Below the pieces are notes generated by a model. The model searched no databases and was not told the origin of the DNA. It saw only the letters and a program-made list of their open reading frames with translations. The position numbers and the translations under genes were made by a program. Source: Planctomycetota bacterium (GTDB taxonomy: Bacteria; Planctomycetota; Planctomycetia; Pirellulales; Thermoguttaceae). From it: a DNA stretch of 20,613 nucleotides. Where the stretch lies: the NCBI GenBank assembly GCA_021784975.1, contig JAJYGU010000283.1, forward strand, positions 1-20,613, in the 5' to 3' direction. Shown one piece after another: positions 14,517 through 20,613 of the stretch. Each line of letters begins with the position of its first letter. The stretch's first letter is position 1.

Positions 14517-16346
14517 ATGAGACCCGAATCCAATCTGCTCTTGTCTTGGCGCAGCCCAATGGCCGCCGTGCTGGTCTTCTTCTGCACGTGTTTGCCCGGC
14601 GAAGGCCGCGGCGACGACCGTGTGCCAGCCAGCCTGATGGGCAACCTGATGAAAAGCAATTTCGACACCAGCGCCCCGGCGATCGCCCCGCCCTGGTCGA
14701 TGCGGCCTTGGTTCTGGGAAGACGACATCAACACCTCCGCGGCCGTTTGGGACTGGGTGCACGGCTGCGAGTCGCACGACCTGCCCATCGGCGCGATCCT
14801 TATCGACAGCCCTTGGGCGACGGCCTACAACAACTTCCGCTTTGACGAGAAGCGCTACCCTGACCCAAAAGGAATGATCGACCAGTTGCACCGTCGCGGG
14901 ATCCGCGTGGTCCTTTGGATGACCAACTTCGTCAATACCGCCAAGGACCGCTCCGATGCACCCGGCGATCGGGAAGACCTGTATGTCTACGGCAAGACCC
15001 ATGGCTACTTCGTCAACCAAGGCATGGCGCTGCGTTGGTGGAAAGGCCGCGGGGCGATGATCGACTACAGCAACCCGGCGGCGGTGGCCTGGTGGCATCG
15101 GCTCATGGACCGGGCCCTTTCGCTGGGGGTTGACGGCTGGAAGATCGACGGCGGCGGCGAGATGTTCGTCATGACGCCCCGCAAGACCTTCCGCGGCACC
15201 ATGAGCCTGCGGGATTACGTGGACCTCTACTACCGCGACACCTTCGACTATAGCCGCCGCTGCAAGCCCGATTTCGTAACCATGGTTCGCTCGGTCGACA
15301 TCGCCAACTCGCAGGGCTTCGATCTCTCGCACGCCCCGCTGGACGCCGCTCCGCTGACCTGGACCGGCGACCAGCGTCATTCATGGGACAACAAGGGGAT
15401 CGACGAGGCGATCCGCAGCGTCTTCCGCGCCATGGACCGCGGCTACCCGGTGGCCAGCTCCGACACCGGCGGCTACCAGACCGATCCCAAGCACCCGGAC
15501 ACCATGCCGCGCCTGCTCTACCTCCGCTGGATGCAGTGGAACGCCTGGACGCCCTTCTTCGTCATCGGCGGCCATGACGAGCACCGCCCCTGGAAGTTCG
15601 ACCCCGAGTTCCTGGCCACCTTCCGCCGCTATCTCTGGCTGCACCAGGAGCTGATTCCATTCTTCTACTCGCAAGACGTGCAGGCCAGCCTCCGCGAAGG
15701 AAAGCTGATGCACCGGGCGCCGGTTGGCAAGAACCAGTACCAGCTCGGCGACGCCTTTTTAGTCGGCGTCATGGACAACGACAAGCCTTCGCGACAAATG
15801 ACTTTCCCCCAAGGCGCCTGGCTCGATTATTGGGACAATCGTCAGCAGTACGCAGGCGGACAGACCGTCACGGTCGCCGTGCCGGAAACCCGCAGCCCAG
15901 TCTTCGTCCGGCTGGGGGCGATTGTGGCCATGGACGTGCGGAACGATGCCGCCGGGCATGGCAGCAAGGCCTCGGCCGGCTGGCGGACGATTGACTGCTA
16001 TCCGGGCAAGGCGGAGTCGAAGGCGACGCTTTGGGACACCGACCATTTTCCGCCCCAAACCGCCCGCGACCGCACGCGGGTCACCATGTTGGCCGGCAAC
16101 AAGAGACTGGTGATTCGCGTGTCCGGCGGCCCGAAATGGGACACGATCCTCCGCATCCGCCAGCCGCAGAAGGTGGCATCGATCCAGCAAGACGGCAAGC
16201 CGATCCGACAGATCGCCAAGAAGAGCGATTGGGAGAAATCCGCCAACGGCTGGTGGTATGATGGCCAAGACCAACGGCTCTGGATCCGTCTGGCCGGAGT
16301 GCGCGACACGGTGGTTATGGTAACGGTCGCCGGCGGCGCGGAATAG
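14517..16346 (+). CDS. Secreted glycoside hydrolase family 31 protein
   Basis: GH31 enzymes are retaining alpha-glycosidases (alpha-glucosidase, alpha-xylosidase, sulfoquinovosidase and others). The 609-residue protein has a hydrophobic N-terminal signal (about 6-27). A TIM barrel starts at about 63 (RPWFWEDD...IDSPWATAYNNFRFD). The nucleophile is Asp211 in GVDGWKIDGG, and the likely acid/base is Asp285 in LTWTGDQRHSW, followed by SSDTGGYQ. C-terminal beta domains span about 385-609. The usual N-terminal beta-sandwich of some 200 residues is almost absent, leaving about 35 residues between signal and barrel. ATG at 14517 is preferred over a TTG at 14508 because GAGG (14503-14506) is 10 bases before the ATG. 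The gene is monocistronic. The substrate cannot be read from sequence. Confidence 0.88.
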   Translation: MRPESNLLLSWRSPMAAVLVFFCTCLPGEGRGDDRVPASLMGNLMKSNFDTSAPAIAPPWSMRPWFWEDDINTSAAVWDWVHGCESHDLPIGAILIDSPWATAYNNFRFDEKRYPDPKGMIDQLHRRGIRVVLWMTNFVNTAKDRSDAPGDREDLYVYGKTHGYFVNQGMALRWWKGRGAMIDYSNPAAVAWWHRLMDRALSLGVDGWKIDGGGEMFVMTPRKTFRGTMSLRDYVDLYYRDTFDYSRRCKPDFVTMVRSVDIANSQGFDLSHAPLDAAPLTWTGDQRHSWDNKGIDEAIRSVFRAMDRGYPVASSDTGGYQTDPKHPDTMPRLLYLRWMQWNAWTPFFVIGGHDEHRPWKFDPEFLATFRRYLWLHQELIPFFYSQDVQASLREGKLMHRAPVGKNQYQLGDAFLVGVMDNDKPSRQMTFPQGAWLDYWDNRQQYAGGQTVTVAVPETRSPVFVRLGAIVAMDVRNDAAGHGSKASAGWRTIDCYPGKAESKATLWDTDHFPPQTARDRTRVTMLAGNKRLVIRVSGGPKWDTILRIRQPQKVASIQQDGKPIRQIAKKSDWEKSANGWWYDGQDQRLWIRLAGVRDTVVMVTVAGGAE

Positions 16347-16473
16347 CACCACACGAGTTCACGTTTCGCCGTCGCAGCTACCCGCGGACAGGTTCGTGTA
16401 ATCGGTGGGTGTTCCTTTTTGCGTCCTCATTCGCGTGCATTTGCGTGGATTCGCGGGTTACGCTGGGCCTGAA

Positions 16474-16507
16474 CCGCCTTCGGCGGAAACGGTCGTAAAC
16501 GACCGTT
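16474..16507 (-). terminator. Two adjacent hairpins at the end of the Uma2/small-protein operon
   Basis: CCGCC-TTC-GGCGG (16474-16486) and AACGGTCG-TAAA-CGACCGTT (16488-16507) are both perfect stems. The second touches the stop codon of the minus-strand small gene. They lie between convergent transcripts (GH31 ends at 16346), so a shared terminator is plausible, although no long U-tract is present. Confidence 0.4.
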
Positions 16508-16694
16508 ATACGTTCGGCCGCCGATCCTTGCGCTCCATCGGCGGCAACAGTTTGGGCGGCCGGCGATCGACTTTGCAACGGGACTCGCGCTGAATGCGTC
16601 GCAAATCCTCGCAGATTCGCTTCAAGTCCCCGCCGAAGCTGCGCGCGTGCTCCATCCGGTGACGGCGAACTTCTTCAACGATCGGATCGTTCAT
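16506..16694 (-). CDS. 62-residue conserved-type small protein next to Uma2
   Basis: The protein begins MNDPIVEEVRRHRMEHARSF and continues with DLKRICEDLRRIQRES, giving a charged helical protein with no signal or membrane segment. The pattern DPIVEEVRR-R-xHA-x-F-xx-DL-xx-I-xx-DLR recalls a widespread family of short bacterial hypothetical proteins, sometimes suspected to be antitoxins (recollection, unproven). The ATG at 16694 is used; AAGG lies about 9 bases upstream. The gene starts 27 bases after the Uma2 stop on the same strand, so they are probably co-transcribed. The function is not established, and a toxin-antitoxin role is only a possibility. Confidence 0.6.
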   Translation of the reverse strand: MNDPIVEEVRRHRMEHARSFGGDLKRICEDLRRIQRESRCKVDRRPPKLLPPMERKDRRPNV

Positions 16695-16721
16695 CAAACG
16701 GCCTTCAACAACTCGTCAGTC

Positions 16722-17336
16722 TCAAAACTTCCATTGCCGCCCGCTGGCCGGGTGGGTTGCGCGGATTTGCGGCCGGGGGTCGCCGGGGCAGAGCTGGAAC
16801 GTAAGGCCGACGGTCCGGCTGGTCAGCACGTCGGGGGCGGAAAGGGTGGACTGGCCGACTATTTCCAGCCGGCTCTGCTGGTGGCGGTAGAGCTCGAGCG
16901 CCCCCGGCTCGCGGTCGACGATCAATAGCTCCCCCACGCCGATGCTGCCGTAGAAGGGGATTTTGTCACGAGTCCGTTCGCCGGGGCTGATGATCTCGAC
17001 CAGAAAATCGGCAGCCCCACGCCAGTGGGTGCCGCAATTCACGGCCTTGGTATCCCGGAGGAACACGGCGACATCCGGCTCGCGATAGTTCTGTTTCCAC
17101 CCCTCGTCGCGGTCGCTCAAGTTTACGCCGGGAAACACCTGGCCGAGCTCGCCGCGCCGAACGACCTCCTGGAGCAGCCAAACCAGTTCGCCAACAATCG
17201 TTTGATGGTCGTTATTCGGTAGCGGCGTCACGATATAGACTCCTTCCCAGACCTCGTCATACTGGTCGCCATCCGAGCCTATGCGTTGGGCCAGGACTTG
17301 TTGTTCCAAGTAGGGATCGAGCACCATGACGGCCAT
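16722..17336 (-). CDS. Uma2-family (DUF820) PD-(D/E)XK endonuclease-like protein
   Basis: A 204-residue protein with the Uma2 hallmarks: YDEVWEGVYIVTPLPNNDHQ (26-45), NYREPDVAVFLRD (catalytic Asp in EPDV), DFLVEIISPGERTRDK (the E-I-x-SP block with Lys), and GVGELLIVDREPGALELYR. This fold belongs to the PD-(D/E)XK restriction-like superfamily; the family is expanded in cyanobacteria and planctomycetes, with little known function. ATG at 17336 is chosen because AGGGGAA precedes it at good distance; an upstream extension to 17411 is Arg-rich and unlike the family. A 62-residue small gene follows 27 bases downstream. The C-terminal end (PGDPRPQIRATHPASGRQWK) has a decayed relative at 20082-20165. 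Confidence 0.85.
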   Translation of the reverse strand: MAVMVLDPYLEQQVLAQRIGSDGDQYDEVWEGVYIVTPLPNNDHQTIVGELVWLLQEVVRRGELGQVFPGVNLSDRDEGWKQNYREPDVAVFLRDTKAVNCGTHWRGAADFLVEIISPGERTRDKIPFYGSIGVGELLIVDREPGALELYRHQQSRLEIVGQSTLSAPDVLTSRTVGLTFQLCPGDPRPQIRATHPASGRQWKF

Positions 17337-17558
17337 CGCCGGTTCCCCTTTTCCTCTTGTTTTTCGCTTCCTCGCCGCAACCGTTCTATTATCAGCCGCG
17401 ATCCGGGGCACGGCAACCCCGCATCGCCCGATCGCTCTGGGGCGTGGTTAGACGATCTGTCTGTTTCCCGCGCCGCAGAATGCGGTAGAGGGACTTCCTC
17501 CCCGCTCGATCACCAATCAGAATAGGGGCCGTGGGGCCAAGGGCATCGTGGCGGACCG

Positions 17559-17575
17559 GCGCCCGCTCCGGGCGC
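17559..17575 (+). promoter_or_regulatory. GC-rich hairpin in the leader of the Gfo/Idh/MocA operon
   Basis: GCGCCCG-CTC-CGGGCGC is a perfect 7-bp stem with a 3-base loop, about 24 bases before the GGGAGA ribosome-binding site (17599-17604). It could be a leader structure or a small repeat. The 274-bp region between the divergent Uma2 gene and this operon (17337-17610) shows no good promoter match. Confidence 0.3.
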
Positions 17576-17610
17576 GCGTTTGCACACAGTCACACAATGG
17601 GAGATAATCC

Positions 17611-18927
17611 ATGCCGAAGAAAACAGGGAAACTCTCGCGACGCGATGTACTAAAAGGTTCCACGGCAGCCGGGGCCGCGATGGCCCTGCCGTGGCTCGTA
17701 CCGGCGACGGCTTTAGGGGCCGAAAGCAAACCGGCTGCGTCGGAGCGGATCGCGCTGGGGGTGATCGGCATCGGCCCGCGGGCCACCTACGACCTCGGCG
17801 GCATCCTCAAGCAGCCGGACTGCCAGTGCCTGGCCATCTGCGACGTGCAGGCCAGCCGGCGGGAGGCGGGCAAGAGACTCGTCGATCAACACTACGGCAA
17901 CCAGGACTGCAAGCTCTACCGCGACTTCCGTGAATTGCTGGCCCGTGGCGACATCGACGCCGTGCTGGTGGCCACCGGCGACCGCTGGCACGCTCCGGCC
18001 TCCATCCTGGCGGCCAGGGCCGGTAAGGACATCTACAGCGAGAAGCCTTGCGGGTTGACCATCGGACTCTGCCAAGCCCTGGACGATACGATCCAGAAGA
18101 CGGGCCGTGTCTTCCAGGCTGGCACCCAACGGCGGAGCGTGGCCAACTTCCAGGCCGCCGTCCGCTTGGCTCAAGGCGGAAAGCTCGGCAAGATCCGGAA
18201 GCTGATGGCCTCGGTCTACACGCCGTCGATCGAGACGAGCTGGCTGCCGGGCGAGCCCACTCCGCCGCGCGAGGTGATCGATTGGGATCTGTGGCTCGGA
18301 CCGGCCCCCTGGCGTCCCTACAATCACCGCTACGTCGAAGGCGGTTGGCGGGGATATTGGGACTTCGATTCCGGCGCCCGGCTGTTGGATTGGGGAGCGC
18401 ATACGGTCGATCTGTGCCAATGGGCCAACGGGGCCGACGACACCGGGCCCGTGGAGTTCGAGGCGTCGGGCAAGACCATCAATGCCCGCTATGCCAACGG
18501 CGTCGAATTGGTGATTGATTGCCTCGGGACGCCCTTCGGCCAGCGCCCCGGGTGGGTGCAGTCGCTGGGGACCTGTCCGGTGCGGTTCGTGGGCGAAGAG
18601 GGCTGGGTGGAGACGGGCGACAACGGGGGCATCGAAGTGCAGCCGGAGTCGCTCAAGGAGGAACTCAAGGACGTCATCGGCAAACGCCTCGTGGGGTTGG
18701 ACGTTTCGACCCACGCTCGAAATTTTTTGGATTGCGTCAAGTCGCGGCAGAAGCCGGCGGCCAATTCCCGCGTGATGCGCCACTCCCACATCGCCTGCCA
18801 TGCGGCCGCCCTGGCCTGGCTCCTGAAACGCAAGCTCCGCTTCGATCCGGCCCAAGAAAAGTTCATCGCCGACGACGAGGCCAATGGGCTTCGCATCCGC
18901 CCGGCGCGGGCCCCTTGGGCCGTTTGA
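17611..18927 (+). CDS. Tat-exported Gfo/Idh/MocA-family oxidoreductase-like protein
   Basis: A 438-residue protein. The N-terminus has a twin-arginine signal (SRRDVLKG, 9-16, then a hydrophobic Ala-rich run to about 36), so it should be exported folded with its cofactor. The Rossmann fold begins ALGVIGIGPRATYDLGG (48-64). The family's cofactor-adjacent motif EKP is at 144-146 (IYSEKPCGLT). The C-terminal alpha/beta domain has GYWDFDSGARLLDWGAHTVDLCQWA, where His and Asp fit the usual catalytic region. Family members are NAD(P)-dependent sugar oxidoreductases or glycosidases; planctomycetes have dozens of Tat-exported ones of unknown substrate. GGGAGA 6 bases before ATG supports the start. The second Gfo/Idh/MocA gene starts 25 bases after the stop, so they form an operon. 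Confidence 0.88.
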   Translation: MPKKTGKLSRRDVLKGSTAAGAAMALPWLVPATALGAESKPAASERIALGVIGIGPRATYDLGGILKQPDCQCLAICDVQASRREAGKRLVDQHYGNQDCKLYRDFRELLARGDIDAVLVATGDRWHAPASILAARAGKDIYSEKPCGLTIGLCQALDDTIQKTGRVFQAGTQRRSVANFQAAVRLAQGGKLGKIRKLMASVYTPSIETSWLPGEPTPPREVIDWDLWLGPAPWRPYNHRYVEGGWRGYWDFDSGARLLDWGAHTVDLCQWANGADDTGPVEFEASGKTINARYANGVELVIDCLGTPFGQRPGWVQSLGTCPVRFVGEEGWVETGDNGGIEVQPESLKEELKDVIGKRLVGLDVSTHARNFLDCVKSRQKPAANSRVMRHSHIACHAAALAWLLKRKLRFDPAQEKFIADDEANGLRIRPARAPWAV

Positions 18928-18952
18928 TCTATTCCCTTCACGGAGACCTCCC

Positions 18953-20047
18953 ATGAACCAACTACCACGACGCGATTTTCTCAAAACAGCCGGCACTGCC
19001 GCGGTCGGATGGGCCGCGACGGCCGGCGCACCGTACGTGCTGGGCGGCGCGCCAGCCAAACGCCGCATCAAGATCGGCCAGATCGGCACCGGCCACGGCC
19101 ACTCGGCGGGCAAGCTTGCCACGCTCCTGCAATTGGCGGACGACTACGAGCTGGTGGGCATCGCCGAGTCCGATCCCGAGCTTCGCCGCAAAGCAGAGGG
19201 GCACGGGGTCTATCGCCGGGTGAAGTGGATGACCGAGGAGGACCTGCTCGATACCAAGGGACTCGAGGCAGTGGCGGTGGAAACCAACAATGCTCGGCTC
19301 GTCGAGACCGCTGCCCGATGCGTGGCTGCGGGCAAACACGTTCATTTGGATAAGCCGGCCGGCGTCTCCGTCCGCCGGTTCCACAAGGTGCTCGACGACG
19401 CCCGGCGGCAAGGCCTGACCGTCCAGATGGGCTATATGTTCCGTTACAACCCCGGCTTTCAACTCTGCTTCCAGGCGGCCCGGCAAGGCTGGCTGGGCGA
19501 GATCTTCGAGATCGACGGAGTGATCAGCAAGCGGGTGGCGGCGAGTCGCCGAAAGTCCGCCACCGGGTCCCCCGGAGGGACGATGTTCGAGTTGGGCTGC
19601 CATCTGATCGACGTTCTGGCGATCCTTCTGGGCCGGCCGGACAAGGTAACGCCCTACGTGCGGCGGACATGGCCGGAAGACAATCTGGCCGACAATCAAC
19701 TGGCGGTGTTCGAGTATCCCAAGGCGATTTGCACGATCCGCAGTTCGGTGGTGGAGGTCGAAGGGGAGCGGCGGCGGCAATTCACCGTCTGCGGCCAGCA
19801 GGGGACGGTCGACATCAAGCCCGTGGAGCCGCCCAAACTGCGCTTGGCGCTGGCCGAGCCGCGGGGCCGATATCAGCGCGGCTATCAGGAGGTCCAGCTC
19901 CCCCCTTCGCCGGGCCGCTACACCGAGATGCTCCGCGACCTGGCACGGATCCTCCGCGGCGAGAAGAAGAATGAGTATTCGCCGGCGCACGACCTGTTAG
20001 TCTGCGAACTGACCCTCCTGGCTAGCGGACTGCCCTTGGAGCCCTAG
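18953..20047 (+). CDS. Second Tat-exported Gfo/Idh/MocA-family oxidoreductase-like protein
   Basis: A 364-residue protein with a twin-arginine signal (LPRRDFLK, RR at 6-7; hydrophobic to about 31). The Rossmann motif is IKIGQIGTGHGHSAGK (39-54), a GxGxxH-type variant. The EKP-equivalent is LDKP (132-135), with Asp in place of Glu. The C-terminal domain includes GGTMFELGCHLIDVLAILLG, where Glu and His align with the family's active-site region. It is much shorter than and not a recent copy of its upstream neighbour. GGAG (18942-18945) lies 7 bases before ATG; the frame is open further upstream into the previous gene, but there is no start support there. Paired genes suggest two steps on one substrate or a heteromeric enzyme. 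The substrate is unknown. Confidence 0.87.
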   Translation: MNQLPRRDFLKTAGTAAVGWAATAGAPYVLGGAPAKRRIKIGQIGTGHGHSAGKLATLLQLADDYELVGIAESDPELRRKAEGHGVYRRVKWMTEEDLLDTKGLEAVAVETNNARLVETAARCVAAGKHVHLDKPAGVSVRRFHKVLDDARRQGLTVQMGYMFRYNPGFQLCFQAARQGWLGEIFEIDGVISKRVAASRRKSATGSPGGTMFELGCHLIDVLAILLGRPDKVTPYVRRTWPEDNLADNQLAVFEYPKAICTIRSSVVEVEGERRRQFTVCGQQGTVDIKPVEPPKLRLALAEPRGRYQRGYQEVQLPPSPGRYTEMLRDLARILRGEKKNEYSPAHDLLVCELTLLASGLPLEP

Positions 20048-20081
20048 CATCGGCAGACCGCGAGGCCTGCTGTTCGTGAGA

Positions 20082-20165
20082 TTAAGACTTCCATTGCCGC
20101 CCAGTTGCCGGTTGGATTGTTTCGATTCGCGGACGCGGGTCGCCGGGGAGGAGTTGCGCCGGAAA
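20082..20165 (-). pseudogene. Decayed Uma2 C-terminus
   Basis: Read on the minus strand, this stretch encodes PAQLLPGDPRPRIETIQPA then TGRQWKS and a stop, matching the last 27 residues of the Uma2 gene at 16722 (QLCPGDPRPQIRATHPA, SGRQWKF). The DNA shares CTTCCATTGCCGCCC and GGGTCGCCGGGG with it. Upstream on the minus strand (20166-20313) the similarity fades and no start or catalytic motif remains. It lies 34 bases after the second Gfo/Idh/MocA gene. It is a gene remnant, not a functional gene. Confidence 0.65.
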
Positions 20166-20313
20166 ACAACTGGCCGCCGTTTCGGCCGCTACCATGGAAG
20201 CCGTGGCCTTGCGGCTGCGGATCTTGCTGGACCTCTAGAGGCAGATAAGGGGGCGAAGGCTTTGTCTTCCTCCGACGTTTGTGGGGCAGGCGAAACGATC
20301 ACCCATTAGATCA

Positions 20314-20502
20314 TTATAATGCTATCGGAGTAAGCGTATAAACCCGCCCGCGTTGAGCAGCTTGCCTTAAGTCCCCCTTACGCAAGGCATCCCTGACGTC
20401 GTCGAGCTCTTGAGCATCGTCCAAAGACAGGTAGGGAGACCAGCCCTCGTCGGTGTAAACGAGTTCAACGTCTACCTCTGCCACATAATCACCCTGATGC
20501 AC
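20314..20502 (-). CDS. 62-residue small protein, antitoxin-like
   Basis: The protein begins with a GTG start (MHQGDYVAEVDVELVYTDEG) and continues WSPYLSLDDAQELDDVRDAL, ending GRVYTLTPIAL. It is acidic, soluble and compact. I recall similar short proteins with a WSPYLS-x-DA-x-x-LDDVR-x-ALR-x-GDL core in cyanobacteria and planctomycetes, annotated as hypothetical and sometimes next to small toxin-like genes. AGGA lies 3 bases before the GTG, a tight but usable spacing. Its downstream neighbour on the same strand is the Uma2 remnant; its upstream neighbour is outside the window. Coding status is likely; function is unknown. Confidence 0.6.
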   Translation of the reverse strand: MHQGDYVAEVDVELVYTDEGWSPYLSLDDAQELDDVRDALRKGDLRQAAQRGRVYTLTPIAL

Positions 20503-20521
20503 AAGTCCTGCACTTTCTGAG

Positions 20522-20540
20522 AAACCGGCCGTAGGCCGGT
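20522..20540. repeat. Perfect hairpin upstream of the right-end small gene
   Basis: AACCGGCC-GTA-GGCCGGTT is a perfect 8-bp stem with a 3-base loop, 20 bases upstream of the small gene's GTG. A further imperfect pair, GTCACAAGGCG (20582-20592) and CGCAAGTGAC (20604-20613), lies at the very window edge. These may be dispersed palindromes or the leader/terminator of a neighbouring gene. Confidence 0.45.
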
Positions 20541-20613
20541 TGGAGTTTCAAAACTGATCTTGCAATGAAAAAGGCTCTTCTGTCACAAGGCGTTTTTGCA
20601 GGACGCAAGTGAC

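Noticed and set aside
17713..19122. A 469-codon minus-strand open frame across the Gfo/Idh/MocA operon
   Set aside because: It is antisense to two clear oxidoreductase genes and has no recognisable domain.
1..20613. tRNA genes, rRNA genes, integrases or complete insertion sequences
   Set aside because: I looked for T-loop phrases, tRNA-like clover patterns and transposase motifs on both strands and found none that I could support.

Overview
The window looks like a piece of a planctomycete chromosome, probably Pirellulales-like. The reasons are high GC, a mixture of gene orientations in small operons, Tat-exported Gfo/Idh/MocA proteins in tandem, a Uma2 nuclease, a signal-peptide-bearing Gly/Tyr/His-rich TPR protein, intergenic palindromic repeats, and a bacterial-microcompartment (BMC) gene pair. 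This placement is inferred from gene content; no rRNA or phylogenetic marker other than RNase P RNA is present. Nineteen features are called as protein genes or gene remnants, with one structural RNA gene.

Left part (1-3.9 kb). A truncated HD-domain protein runs off the left edge on the minus strand. A 350-bp intergenic stretch with a REP-like inverted repeat follows, then a tight plus-strand run of a PduS-like flavin/Fe-S protein, a PduT-like tandem-BMC shell protein carrying the pore cysteine, and a YbhN/UPF0104 membrane protein. In known Pdu systems PduS and PduT form an electron conduit through the microcompartment shell. Here the pair stands alone, without signature enzymes or other shell genes. 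This is the most interesting part of the window.

Middle part (3.9-9.9 kb). A secreted or membrane-anchored HExxH peptidase converges on a minus-strand plsC-cdsA phospholipid pair (acylation to phosphatidate, then activation to CDP-diacylglycerol). A GT4 glycosyltransferase (minus) and a CelD/FemAB-type acetyltransferase (plus) diverge from a shared 212-bp region and suggest surface-glycan work.

Right-middle part (9.9-14.3 kb). A cytoplasmic PAS-PAS histidine kinase has a good sigma70-type promoter. It is followed by the Gly/Tyr-rich TPR protein with 30-bp in-frame tandem repeats, a complete RNase P RNA gene (rnpB) with a 16-bp closing stem and U-tract, and a minus-strand FHA protein.

Right part (14.4-20.6 kb). 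A secreted GH31 glycosidase lacking most of the usual N-terminal beta-sandwich is followed by a minus-strand Uma2/62-aa small-protein pair. A two-gene operon of Tat-exported Gfo/Idh/MocA oxidoreductase-like proteins comes next. The window ends with a decayed Uma2 C-terminus and a second 62-aa small protein. GH31 and the Gfo/Idh/MocA proteins fit a polysaccharide- or sugar-degrading lifestyle.
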